Positions 11,625 to 24,021 of a DNA stretch of 64,000 nt are shown here, in pieces. The notes under the pieces are model-generated. The model ran no database searches, was not told where the DNA came from, and worked only from the letters and a program-made list of their open reading frames with translations. The DNA is from Quercus robur. Taxonomy: Eukaryota > Streptophyta > Magnoliopsida > Fagales > Fagaceae. Every line of letters begins with the position of its first letter. The stretch's first letter is position 1. A program made the translations under genes and the position numbers. Location: assembly GCF_932294415.1 (NCBI RefSeq), contig NC_065544.1, positions 36,636,310 through 36,700,309 of the forward strand, in the 5' to 3' direction.

Positions 11625-12432
11625 TGTAGGGATGAAAGGTCCGGATAAGGATATTGGGCCGTGGGCCGCACCTGAGTACGTCAAAGAGCCTGAGGACAGA
11701 CAAGTATTAGTGAAGACAAGCAGATTGTTGGGCCGAGGAAGAGATTTGGTCATAATAAATAGGTGACGTTGTCCAAAGAGCCACCCTTCCTCGGCCAACA
11801 AAGTGGAAGCCTAAAGTCCGACCACCCATCAAGTACTAGGCAGTGGGCAATCGTGCTTGGGAGGATAAGCTTCAGAGAGAGGTGAATCAACAAAGAATTG
11901 AGAAATATCTAGGAAGAAAACTGCTACCATCGCATTAAATGCTCTGCACCTAACCAACTGGCCGCATTAATGTGGAAGTGATACCTGAACAGTAACTTTT
12001 AGTCTTACAGCTATCCACAAAGATTTCAGGAAGGTGCTGATGGGATAAGTATTAAGGAGATTAGCAATCTGATCTACACGTGGAAGGCTAAAATGAAAGA
12101 AGGGAAGAGAGTATAAAAGGAAAAGGATTCCATTATAGAAGGGATCATGAGAAACAAGAAAGAAAAACTATTCTGTAACCAAGAACTTGAATATTTGTAT
12201 AAGTCTAAGAGAAATACATATAAGAACATACCATCCTCGAACTTGACCGAGGAGTGTTTTTCTTTTCAGCTTATTTGCTTTAGTCATTCCAACACCAACT
12301 AGCCTATCGTGATTTGCATCTTAGCTCATTGAACGTTCAGTAACAAATCTACTCTCTAACAAATTGATTGTTTTGGGCTTATTGGGCCACTATCCAAATA
12401 TTTTGGGCTGTGGATCAAATAGGGTCCTTACA
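11625..12432 (+). repeat. 5' LTR of the Tat element
   Basis: Starts TGTAGGGATG and ends GGGTCCTTACA. A TATA-like GTATAAAAGG lies near 12111-12120. The part from about 11952 onward is repeated in the 3' LTR. Confidence 0.88.
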
Positions 12433-12452
12433 ATTGGTGCTGTCTATGGGAA
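12433..12452 (+). other. Primer-binding site region of the Tat element
   Basis: Immediately after the LTR end the sequence reads ATTGGTGCTGTCTATGGG, a form close to the TTGGTGCCGTCTGTGGGA leader seen after the 5' LTR of plant Tat elements. The matching tRNA was not determined. Confidence 0.55.
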
Positions 12453-15400
12453 ATTGAACACTCTTAAGCTTGTTCAACCATGGTGGGTTCAGGGCCAAAC
12501 TGAGAAGAATCTATGGGATCGCAACGTCAAGATCATTTTCTTAATCTTGAACGAATGAGAGATCGAGAAGTTAATGTGCACACAACTTATACTAGTAGAA
12601 GTCATTTTAGAAGTGGAAGCCATGTGTCTCATGGAGAGGATACCAGAATCTTGCAATTGGAGGTAGATCATTTACGTAGGAAGTTACGCCGTAAGCAAAG
12701 GAGAGGGATTCCATTGAGCTCAGGGTCTCAATCTGATGATGATGACAATTATAGACCTAGATCAAGGACCCCTCCCAGCGAGTCTTTCTCTTATAATGAA
12801 GAATGCCATCATAGGCAAAAGAGTAGCAACCCGGCCTATAGGGGCTTAGGGAATGATGCTATGAGCAAGGTTTTGCGCCAAATCTCAAAGTCATCGTTAA
12901 CACGGAGGATTGAGAGGGCAAAGCTTCCTCAGTGGTTCACGCAGCCAACGTTTACCATGTATAATGGTAGGACGGATCCGGTGGAGCATATCAGTCATTT
13001 TAATCACAGAATGGTTGTTCACTCGAGGAACGAGACCTTGATGTGTAAGGTATTCCCATCTAATTTGGGGTCAGTTGCGATGAGGTGGTTTGATGGGTTG
13101 GAGGAAGGATTCCTCGTCCCCTTTAGGGCCCGATTCGCCACTTGTAGCAAGGTTCCTCGTCCCTTGGACTCTTTGCTATCTATGGTTATGCGAGAGGGTG
13201 AGACTCTGAAAATCTACTCGGATAGATACTGTGAGATGTTTAATGAGATAGATGGAGATTTTGAGGACGTGGCAATAAGGACCTTTAAGGTCGGCCTTCC
13301 CATTTAGCACGATTTGAGAAAATCCTTAACTATGAAGCCTGCTCAAAGCATGCATCAGTTAATGGATCAAATTGATGAGTATAAGCAAGTTGAGGAGGAT
13401 CAGCAGCAAAGGAAGGGAAAGGCGAAGGTAATCCCCCCTGATCGAAGAGACTTTAGGTTAGAGAGATATAATAGCAATTGGTCCAAAAGAGATTTTGTTG
13501 GACATACTGGGCACACTACTGCCCAAGTAGTTAACACAGTGTACAGGGAGCCTATACACCAAATCCTCAAGAAGATAAAGAATGAACCATATTTTCAAAT
13601 GGCTGAATAAGATGTGAGGAGACCCCATGAAGTGTAATCAAAATCTTCATTGCCAATACCATTAGGACTGGGGACACACTACAAAAGATTGTAGAACTTT
13701 ACGTGACTACCTGGAACAGTTAGTCAAAATTGGGAAGCTGAAGCAGTTCCTGTACCAACCCTCTGGACAAGGGAGTCAGGCTGGGTCGGCACACTAGAGG
13801 GACACTTCATCAAGACTGCCCCTGGGAACAATAAGTGTTATTCTTACCACCCCAAGTCATACTGGTGCATATCCACCAGGGGTTATGTACATAGTAAAGC
13901 CACACGCTGAGGATTCGATCCCTGAGTCTAAGCAAGGAAGAATGGAAGTCCGACCAGCTTTCAGCTTTTCTGATGAGAATAAAATTGGAACTTATCAACC
14001 ACATGACAATGCCTTAGTGGTCACCCTTCAAATAGGGGGATATGATGTGAGAAGAGTCTTGGTGGATCAAGGCAGTGGGGTAGAGGTTATGTATCCTTAC
14101 CTGTACAAGGGACTTAAGTTAAAACCCAAGGATTTGGTCAGCTATGATTCCCCTTTGGTGGGGTTTGATGGGAAGACAGTTATCCCAAAGGGCCAAATCA
14201 GACTGTCTATTCAAGTAGGGTCAAAGGTTGTTGAAGTAGATTTCATTGTGGTCAACGTGTATTCCCCCTATACTGCTATCATGGCAAGAACTTAGCTTCA
14301 TGCCATGAGGGCTGTCTCTTCAACTCTGCATTTGAAAGTGAAGTATCCCTCAAGGGACCAGGTCGAGGAATTGATTAGAAGTCAAGCTATAGCCAGGCAA
14401 TGCCTAGTTGCGACTATTAGGCACCAGTTTGAGGGTGAATCTTCAACCATCACAGAAAGGGCTTTATAGCAATCAAAGGAAACAGAAACATCCTCAGACG
14501 CTGTGGCTGAAGGAGTGAGAAGCGAGAAGTTGGAGAAGGTTACTATCGATACTAATGTCGACAGATATTTTCAAGTGGGAATTTAGTTGCCTTCTCGGGA
14601 GAAGGAGGAGCTGGTGGTTTTCCTTAGAAATAATGTTGAAGTGTTTGCTTGGAGTACTTATGAAGCTCCCGGGGTGGATTTGAATTTCATTTGTCATCAT
14701 TTGAATGTCAATCCATCTGTTACCCCTAAGAAACAACCACCTCGGTGCTTTTCTAAAGAACATTCCGAGACTGTTAAAGAAGAGGTGTTAAAGCTTAAGC
14801 ATGCAGGTGCAATAAAAGAAGTCTTTTACCCAAAATGGTTGGCCAACATGGTGGTGGTGAAAAAGAAGAATGGGAAGTGACGAATGTGTATAGATTTCAC
14901 GGATTTAATAAAGCTTGCCCTAAGGACCCCTTCTCGATACCTCGAATAGACCAATTAGGTGACGCGACGGTCGGTCACCCTCGAATGAGTTTTTGGATGC
15001 CTTTTAGGGGTACCATCAGATACCATTAGTTCTGGCTGACCAGGAGAAGACTGCTTTTGTAACACCCATTGGGAATTATCATTATAAGGTGATGCCTTTT
15101 GGATTGAAAAATGTAGGGTTTACTTATTAGAGAATGATGACTAGAATGTTTGAACCCCAGCTTGGCAAGAATATTGAGGTATACATTGATGACATGGTGA
15201 AAAGCAAGGTAGTGGCCGAGCATATGGGTAACCTCAGAAGTGTCTTTGAGGTGTTGAGAAAGCATAAATTACGCCTTAATGCTTCTAAATGTTCCTTTGG
15301 CATTGGCTCAGGCAAGTTTTTAGGCTATATGGTCATACACCATGGGATTGAAGTTCCCTGATCAGATTAAAGAAATCAATGATTTACAACCTCCTTGGAA

Positions 15401-17829
15401 TCTCAAAGAAGTGCAAAAGTTGATTGGAATGACCACAGCCTTGAACAGATTTATCTCTCAATCCGCAGATAGATGTAGGCCATTTTTCCAACTCTTGCAC
15501 AAGTGGAAAGGGTTTGAATGGAATGAAGAATGTGCCCTCGCTTTTCAGTAGCTGAAGGATTACCTTTCTCGGGCACCCATTATGTCCAGACCCGAAGAGG
15601 AAGAAGTCCTTTTTGCCTACATTGCCGTGGCCTCTCATGCAGTTAGTCTGGTATTGGTGAAGGTAGAAAATGGAGTACAGCGACTAGTCTATTATGTGAG
15701 TAAGTCGCTACACGAAGCTGAAGTTCGTTACTTACCCTTAGAGAAAGCAATTTTGACTATAGTGCATGCTACAATAAAGCTCCCCCACTACTTCCAAGTC
15801 CATACTATTGTGATTTTAACTCAACTCCCTCTGTAGTCGTTGCTACGAAAAGCTAATTATATGAGAAGAATTGCCAAGTGGAGGGGACAATCTTGGGGGC
15901 ATTTGACATAAAGAACATGCCTCATACCTCAATTAAAGGGTAAGTTCTTGCGGATTTAGTGGCAGAGTTTATCAAGTCTCTAATAGAGGTAGAGGTCGAG
16001 GAACACAGATTAAAGGGAAAGTAAATTCCGGCAATTTCTCTACAAGGGCCCTCAACTTGGAAGTTATATGTTGGTGAGGCAACAAATCAAAGGGGATCCA
16101 GGGTGGGGTTGGTAGTAGTATCCCCAAACAAAATCACCATTGAGAAATCCTTGAGGTTAGGCTTCTCAACCACGAATAACGAAATTGAATATGAGGCTCT
16201 ACTAATAGGGATAGCTATGGTTCAGAAGATGAGGGGAAAAGCTGTTGAAGTGTTCTCTGACTCAAAGTTAATCGTAGGACAAGTAAAGTGAGAGTTGGAA
16301 GCTAGGGATTTGAGAATGCAGGGGTATTTGAGTTAAGCTCAGTGTTTGCAGTCAGGTTTTGAGTTTTTCACCATACAACAAATCCTAAGAAGCAGGAATG
16401 TACATGCTGATTCTTTGGCAACTCTAGCAACCTCTTCTAAACAAGATCTACCTCAGGTCATATTTGTTGAGAATCTGCATAGGCCTACCGAAGAGAAGAA
16501 GGAGAAAGTCCAAGTTCACCAGATCAGGGTCGGACCTAGTTGGATGGATCCCTTAGTTCTATTTCTCAAAGAAGGTGTTTTGCCTCGTGAGAAAGGGGAG
16601 GTAGAAAAAATACGAAGGAAAGCTCCTTGTTTTTGGTTGTCCAAGGAGCAAAAGTTGTACAAACGCTCCTTTTCTAGACCATACTTGTTTTGTGTTCATC
16701 TTGAGGCAGTGGAGCCACTTTTGGAAGAGTTGCACAAGGGGATATATGAAAGTCATACGGGGAGCAGATCGTTATCACATAAAGCTCTTACCCAAGGGTC
16801 TTGGTGACCTAGTATGCAAAAAGAGACGCAAGAGTATGTTAAAAAGTGTGATCAATGCCAGAGATTTACTCCGAACATTTATCAGCCTGAGGGTGTACTC
16901 AATCCTCTGTCTAGTCAGCTGTTTACTCAATGGGGCCTGGATATTGCAGGACCATTTTCCAAGGCTATGGGAAACCAAAGATGCTTCTTGTCAGAACTGA
17001 TTACTTCACAAAGTGGGTGGAGACTGAGTCATTATCCAATATTAGGGACATAGATGCAAAAAAGTTTGTTTGGAAGAACTTTGTTACTCGATTTGGGATT
17101 CCTCACACCTTCATCTCGGACAATGGGCTCCAATTTGACAGTAAAGTTCAGGAGACACTGTTGTGAACTGGGCATTAGGAATAGATATTCAATTCCAGCC
17201 TATTTGCAAGAAAATGGGCAAGCTGAAGCAGTCAACAAAGTCAAAGTAAATGGGCTTAATAAGAGATTAGATGAAGCAAAGGGTAGATGGGTGGAAGAGC
17301 TACCACATGTTCTTTGGACATATTGGACTACTCCTCGTTGGTCAACTATAGAAATACCCTTTTAAATGACCAATGGGTTCGAGGCCGTGATCTCTAGAGG
17401 CTGGGTTTCAAACACTGAGGACAAGCTTGTTCACCCTAGATAATAATGATTAGCTATTGGAGAAAAGTTTAGATTTGGTTGATGAATGAAGAGAAGCAGC
17501 CATGGTTCAACTGACGTATTATCAGCAAAAGTTTAAACAATAGTATGATATCGATGTGAGGGCGAGACCATTAGCACCAGGTAACTTGGTGTTGAGAAAA
17601 GTAGTGGGGACTGCAAAGAACCCATCTTGGGGAAAACTGGGACCCAATTGGGTGGAGCAATATCACATCACCTCGGTAGCTGGTATAGGAGCTTATTTTC
17701 TAGAAGATTTAGATAAAAATGTTGTACCACGTCCGTGGAATGTAAACAATCTCCGAAGGTATTATTATTAATGAAAGGCGGTCTCGCCATCTTTTGTTTC
17801 AACTATTATGTGTTTTAATCTTATTTTTC

Positions 17830-18372
17830 TAAGTATTAAACAGAACCTCAGTTACGTTTGGTTCATCGGACCACATACCTTGGGTAAATTAATACTTCTT
17901 ATTCAAGTAAATGTTAAACAAAACCTTGGTCATGCCTGATTCCTCGAACCACATACTTTGAGTAAATTAATACTTCTTCTTCAACTAAGTGTTGAACAGA
18001 ACATTGGTTATGCCTGGTTCTTTGGACTACATACCTTGGGTAAATTAATATTTTTTTTCAACTAAGTGTTAAACAGAACCTTGGTCATGCATGGTTCCTC
18101 AGACCACATATCTTGGGTAAATTAATACTTCTTCTTCAACTAAATGTTAAAAAAAACATTGGCCATGCCTGATTTCTCGGACCTCATACCTTGGGTAAAT
18201 TAATACTTCTTATTCAACTAAGTATTAGATAGAACCTTAGTCATGCCTGATTCATCAGATCACATACCTTGGGTAAATTGGTGCTTCTTATTTTTCTAAG
18301 TGTTAAATAGAACCTTACCCAAATTTAGTTTCTCGAATCACCTACCTGGGGTAAGTTAACATCCAATTTACC
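17830..18372 (+). repeat. 78-bp tandem array inside the Tat element
   Basis: About seven units of 78 bp, each containing variants of TAAGTGTTAAACAGAACCTTG, CATGCCTGGTTCCTCGGACC and CCTTGGGTAAATTAATACTT. Starts at 17830, 17908 and 17986 fix the period. It lies between the end of the pol region and the antisense ORFs, where Tat elements often carry tandem repeats. Confidence 0.85.
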
Positions 18373-18916
18373 AGTAATGGAGAATAGAGATCCTTAGGGT
18401 AGTACCATAATTGAAGAAATCTCCACGAGCATCATTTAAAGCATTTGAAAGTATATCCATGAAATATTCTTTGGTGTTAAGCATAATGTCATTACGCATT
18501 GCTCCTCGGATTACATACCTCGAGGGCACTAAACACCGTTCGTTTAATTCAATCTCAGGTACATGAGTGCTACATTAAATTATTCTTTTACTTTGCCACC
18601 TAAGTATTTGTGAACATATTGGAATAATTTTTTTGGTGCCAATTGACAATCTTTGGGGACTTACAAGTTATTTTTATACATTCAAACATAACAATGTAAC
18701 CATGATTGAGATAAGGTTGACAACAATATATCTTATACTTTTTAAAATAATAATAATATAGAACAGTAGCATATACCTTGAAGGAATTGAATTTTTTCAT
18801 TAAGTAGGAATTAAGGCTTTTCATTGCATGACAATTTAATCTCAAAATTTTCCCTTGGAAAAACAAGGGAAGTATGTTACACTTTTTGTCATCTTTCTTT
18901 CTAAAAAAAAAAGGTC

Positions 18917-21160
18917 CTAGATGCCTGTGGATGGTAGAGGATTAGCCTTGTTTGTTGGTGGTGGCTCTGAATGCTCGGCTTCTTTTCCCTTGGAGACTTC
19001 TTTTTCATTTTGTGCCTTAGAAGGTTCAAAGGTGGTCTTTGTGGCAATCTCTTTTCTTTGGGAAACCTTTTTCTCTTTTAATGCCTGAGTGGGTGCAAAA
19101 GTGGCTTTTGTGGCACCCATGCCCGCAGGCTGAGTAGCTATAGAAGTTTTGGCAATGGTTGAAGCAGTGGTGGAAACGTTGCCAACAAACTGAACAGTCA
19201 TGGAAATCTTGGGGGTGGTGGCTGTTTGTGAGGTTGGAAGGGATGCTATTTGTAGCACTGGAGGATAAAAAATATTCTCTATCTTCCTCAGATCCGAGGA
19301 AGCTCTTACTTCGGCCAGGTTTAATGCCTCGATCCACATTTACAGGCACTAACCCCGGTAGACTCCTGCGACCTGGGCCCTAAGAGTCTCCTCTGTTTCC
19401 TTCACCCCAATGTCATAACCAGACTGTTCAGCTTAGGCGATAGCCTCTTTGCTCTTCTCCAACTCTTTCCTCTGAGCCTCGATCTGATCATGGGCAAAGG
19501 CCAATTGCTCCTCAGCCTTGCGAAGCTGCAGGCATTAATCCTCGACCTGCTTCTCAAAACTGGCAAATGCCGCTTCAACACTTTTTTTCTCTCTATCTGT
19601 TTCAGTCAACTTAGTGCCAAGATCCTTAATCTTTTTCTCGGCCACAACCAGAGTCTTGACAGCAGCTACACGGTGTGCCTCCTCGTTCTTCAGCTAAGCA
19701 TGGGCATCATCCACCCATTCTTTAGTAATGTTGGTTGTCTAGATTGCCTGGAACAAAGTAGCAAAGTGAATATTTTGAAAGATAACAACATAAATATATA
19801 ACAACAATAAATAAAGAAAATGTATACGCAATATAAGAAATAGATTAAAGTGCCTATCATAGCCAAGTCCCTCTTCAGGGTTAGGAACACCTCATGCTTT
19901 TTTAGGGTCCTGAGGTCAGCCATGTATTGAGGCAGGAGCGGGGCTATTCCAAGGCATTGGCAATGTAGTCAGCTTTGCCTTTTTGGAAGTCCTTGATGGA
20001 AGAGTCCAGTGGGAGTGGGGCTCCATCCAGCTCAAGTGATGGGTTCCAGGTCGGAACCCTAAGGCGATGCTCGACTACCACCTCTACACTCGTACCCTCA
20101 GCCGAGGTCTTTCTTTGCGCCCTTTTGTGATCTTTGCTTCTTTTTGGGGCTCAAGTTCTTTAGAGGGCAGAACCTCACCTTCCTCTGTCACATCCTTCCC
20201 TTGCTTATCCCTTTTTCTCTTTTTGTCTGCTGGTTAGGAAGGGAAGGCATGGCTAGGGATGGGAGTGGGAGGACGGGTTTGGATAGCCACCTCAAGAGTA
20301 GACCCTCTAGCGTGTGACTCCAATAGTTCAAGAAGGTTGATGCTCTTCTTTCTTTGAAGCACCATGGCTTTGGGAATGTTGGATGGTTCTTGGTTACTGC
20401 TTACTTGAGCTGATGGTAGATGAGAAAAGGAAACGTTTGGAGACTTAATGGGGGATGACTGATCAAAAACCACAAAATCCTATTTTTAATCTGTGACCTC
20501 AATTACTTTAGCCACCTCTTCCTCAGGAGCTGGGTACGAGGAGGTCACTTCTTCCCTAAAAGCTCGTTGAATTGGCAATTCAATTGGGTGAATGCCTGTA
20601 GGGGGAGGACTGCCAAGAAAGCCAGGTATTGCGACGTTGATTTGTTGTAGCCGTGGATCTTTCGCCTTTATGACGTATTTGGTGGATTGGAAACTTGAAG
20701 AGATCGGCTTGTACCCAAGGATGACGTGGGTGGCCTGCAGTTGTTCGTCCGTATGCAGGAAAATTTTGGACTAAAGTATCCTGGTGAGGTCGGGCTCATT
20801 GACAAAGCTAAAATTGGGGGCTGTAAATTGCTTATCTTCAAGAATCCCAAAAATAAAAGTGTCATTAGAATGGGAATTTGTTAAATAAAGAAAAGTTAAT
20901 TTATGAACTATAAGAAGAAGAACAAGAAACTATTAGTGTAAAGTGTGCATTGTTAAAACAGGGAATCTAAACCTAAGTACCCCACCTGGTTTCCCCTCTC
21001 GTGTTGGGCAATGAAGTCCATCATGCCACTCACCCGAGACAATTAGAAAATCTTGGTCCATGCCCTTGTTAGTTTCGGGAAGACATGAGATGAGTCTAAC
21101 TTCAAGGACCCTAGTTTTAAGGTAGTACCCCTGACTCTTAAGGAGCTTACAGTTATACAT
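18917..21160 (-). other. Antisense ORF region of the Tat element (fossil)
   Basis: Open stretches on the minus strand, opposite to gag-pol, lie in the 3' part of the element. They include segments near 21160-20933 (DFLIVSGEWHDG, CPTREGKPGG), 20865-20668, 20473-20234 and 19339-18917 (Thr/Ala/Lys-rich). An additional antisense ORF between pol and the 3' LTR is known in several Tat-lineage families. It is broken here; function unknown. Confidence 0.55.
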
Positions 21161-21184
21161 CCAGTTAACATCGTGATGGGTGAT

Positions 21185-21676
21185 ACCTAACCAACTAGCC
21201 GCATTAATATGGAAGTAATACCTGAACAGTGACTTCTAGCCTTACAGCTACTCACAAAAACTTGAGGAAGGTGCTAATAGGACAAGTATCAAGGAGATTA
21301 GCAATCTAATTTACACATGGAAGGCTAAGATGAAAGAAGGGAAGGGAGTATAAAAGGGGAAAGATTCCATTATATAAGGGATCATGAGAAACAAGAAAGA
21401 AAAACTATTCTGTAACCAAGAACTTGAATATTTATATCAGTCTAAGAGAAATATATATATATATATATATATATAAGAACATACTATCCTCAGACTTGAT
21501 CGATGAGTGTTTTTCTTTTCAGCTTGTTTGCTTTAGTCATTCCAACACCAACTAGCCTATCGTGATCTGCATCTTAACGTTTAGTAACAAATCCACTCTC
21601 TAACAAATCTATTGTTTTTGGCTTATTGGGCCACTATCCAAATCTTTTGGGTTGTGGATCAAATTGGGTCCTTACA
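21185..21676 (+). repeat. 3' LTR of the Tat element
   Basis: Matches the 5' LTR from about 11952 to its end, with mostly transition differences and a local (AT)n expansion near 21451-21474. It ends GGGTCCTTACA and is followed by the CAATT duplication. The recognisable copy is shorter than the 5' LTR. Confidence 0.85.
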
Positions 21677-21681
21677 CAATT

Positions 21682-22545
21682 CATCTTGATTATTGATATT
21701 ATTTTTTAATTTGGGGTTCTGAATAGATTATGCAAATTATTTCCTCACTTATGGCAACATTAAAATGGCCATGATTGGTAATTTATAAGTAAACATTTAA
21801 ATTGCAGTCTAAATACTTACATATTTATAATTTATGGAATTTGTTTAGCACTTCTACTACTATACATGTTAGCAAGTATAATTGAAAGATTTTTAAGTGA
21901 CCCCCCCCCCCCCCCACCCCACACACACACACACACACACACATAAATAAAATAAAATTACAATTTTACTACTAAGAGCTTTTAGAAATTAAAAACTTGC
22001 CATACTTTTTAAAAATATTTTATAATATCTTTTTTTGCAAAAAAAAAAAATTTAAATAATATACATTTTCTATATATACTTAATTTTTAAAAATATTTTT
22101 ACTATTTTATTTGTTATTAGATTTGATTATATTATCAAAAAATATATTTTAAAAATTTATATAAAACCAAAACCTTTGACTTTTTGTTAACCTCTCCAAA
22201 GCTTTTCACATCTATATCTATATCTATATAATATCTAATAGTTGAAACATTTGACTTTGTTGACCACTCCTTATTGCGCCACGTGACTATATAAATTTGT
22301 GGCACCTTTATATTTAAAAACATAGAAAAATGTGTTTGTTCGTTTTGGCCATCTAAGTAAACGTTTTGAATTTCTTTGATATGATTGTTGTTCAGTTTTC
22401 TCTATTAATTTAGAGATACTATTTTGTCTCTTGAGTAGTAGTTACAAAACATAAAACAAACACTTCTTTCTACAATACCGTCCCTAGGCTCCTCATACTC
22501 TCTCTATTTAAAAAATAAAATAAAATAAAACCTAACGCAAGTTAT
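21682..22545. other. AT-rich DNA right of the Tat element, no gene seen
   Basis: Continues the 440-bp duplication split by the retroelement, then holds a C15 run at 21901-21915 followed by (CA)n to about 21942, and a (TATATC)n-like tract near 22205-22230. No coding potential was recognised. Confidence 0.6.
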
Positions 22546-22560
22546 ACTTCTAGTTAATTA

Positions 22561-22736
22561 GTGGGTTCCAGTTAGCTCAACTGGTAAAATCTCTGATGGT
22601 TGAATAAGAGATCTGGGGTTCAATCCCCGCTTACATCAAAAAACCGATTGGTGTCTTGGTCTGATGATAAAAGAGCTATCATCAGGAGCGGACGCCATAG
22701 GTTGAAACTCTCTCAAAAAAAAAAAAAAAAAAAAAG
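22561..22736 (+). mobile_element. tRNA-derived SINE, apparently complete
   Basis: Flanked by a perfect 15-bp target duplication ACTTCTAGTTAATTA (22546-22560 and 22737-22751). The 5' part looks tRNA-like, with box A-like TAGCTCAACTGG and box B-like GGGTTCAATCCC. A body of about 80 bp follows, ending GAAACTCTCTC, then a poly(A) tail of about 21. The intact duplication and pure tail point to a fairly recent insertion. It is not a tRNA gene: the acceptor stem does not close and the unit continues into the SINE body. Confidence 0.9.
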
Positions 22737-22751
22737 ACTTCTAGTTAATTA

Positions 22752-24021
22752 CAATAACACTCTCCCATAGTCCGTACTCTCTCCTATTTAAGAAAACTAC
22801 TTCTACACTTCCAACACCACTCTGTTGTACAATCTCTTACATTGATTTTAGTTCTTGGAGCGCCTTCAAAACAAAAGGTATGTAAAGTTTTTTTATCAAG
22901 TTTAATGTTAACATATATGAGAGATATTTTGGTCAATTAGAAAATGTTTGATGAAACATAAAAGTAAAAAGAATTAAAGAATGCACAATCTAAAAAAAAT
23001 AAAAAATAGTAACTGTATTAGGCAAAGGCTTTTGGAGATTGTTGTTTTTATTTTTGAAATTCTTTACGTTCATGTGTATGTATGTATTGGGTTTAATTGA
23101 ATTAGAATTATTTTTAAAACTTTGGTTTTGATTGAATTATTTTTAAAACTTTGGTTTTGATTGAATAATGAAAATGACAGAAAAAATATGTTCCAATATT
23201 GGAAGTCTTTTGTATATGTGTTGTTGTAATTTAAACTTGGTGTTTGAATTATTAAATTTTTAATTCACAGTTTTATTGTTCATCTATTAATCATGAATAA
23301 TAATATTGCTATTTGCAATCATCATGATATGGTATCAATGATGTGATCATTCTGAATGCTTTCCTTTAGAGTTTAGATAGAGTCTATTTTATGATTTAAA
23401 AAATTTACAATTAAAATACTTTTGAATTTTTTTAAAAAAATTATTGGATACGTTGAATTTTAAATGACTTCTATTAAACTCCATCCTTTATGGCATCATT
23501 AAAAAAGAAAACTCTTATAGATAGGTATTAGGATATTATTTGGAACTATTATAATGGATTAACGTATTACACATTTTACTTCGCATCCATTTAACTCTTA
23601 AAGAGAGAGAGAGAGATTAGTAAAATGGATTCGATTTATTTATAATCGAAAACATTTGTGACGAGTGGTACACATATTAGGATATTAGGATATTTTGTGT
23701 ACCACTCTTAGGATATTAAATTTATTTATAATCGAAAACATTTTACTTCGCATCAAAAAAAAAGAAAACATTTTACTTGGATAATCTTCTATTCTACGTA
23801 TAATTTAACCGCGGTAATAAAACTGGTTGTTGCCTTCCACAACTCTACAATACAAGTACAATAGACACCTATTTCGAATCCCAACTGGCGCTAAATTCAC
23901 ACGCACTTTCAAACCCTTTCCACCAAAACCCATTAAACCCTAAATCCAATCTCTTTCTCAAAATTACCAAATTCCGAACTACGAATTGCAAATTAGGGTT
24001 TGGTTTTTGACGACGGCGAAC
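22752..24021. other. AT-rich intergenic DNA and PRKRIP1 upstream region
   Basis: A segment at about 22752-22830 resembles the one before the SINE (about 22450-22510), suggesting an older local duplication. A 32-bp unit ending in ACTTTGGTTTTGATTGAAT is repeated twice near 23100-23165. From about 23860 to 24021 the composition shifts toward a promoter and 5' UTR for the gene starting at 24022. Confidence 0.5.

Larger units (their letters stand above)
11625..21676 (+). mobile_element. Ty3/gypsy retrotransposon, Tat lineage, broken fossil
   Basis: A 10 kb element with a TG start, a CA end and a 5-bp target duplication (TAATT at 11620-11624, CAATT at 21677-21681). Parts in order on the plus strand: 5' LTR; primer-binding region just after 12432; gag-like region about 12513-13800; aspartic protease about 13885-14295; reverse transcriptase about 14587-15360; RNase H about 15580-16430; integrase about 16690-17365 with its C-terminal end to 17771; a 78-bp tandem array; an antisense ORF region; 3' LTR. 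The DQGS-type protease and the second RNase H-like domain point to the Tat lineage. It carries many breaks (more than ten) and cannot be active. The LTRs are roughly 90% alike by eye, suggesting insertion some millions of years ago, depending on the rate assumed. Confidence 0.92.

Noticed and set aside
17830-18372. A CRISPR-like repeat array
   Set aside because: The 78-bp units are contiguous with no unique spacers, lie inside a plant retroelement, and the genome is eukaryotic.
22561-22640. A tRNA-like sequence that could be taken for a tRNA gene
   Set aside because: The box A/B words are there, but the acceptor arm does not close, a SINE body and poly(A) follow, and a 15-bp target duplication brackets the whole unit.
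23734-23778. A further tail-only insertion (15-bp repeat GAAAACATTTTACTT around CGCATC plus As)
   Set aside because: The word TTTTACTTCGCATC also occurs nearby at about 23576, so the leader was probably already part of a local duplication; ambiguous.
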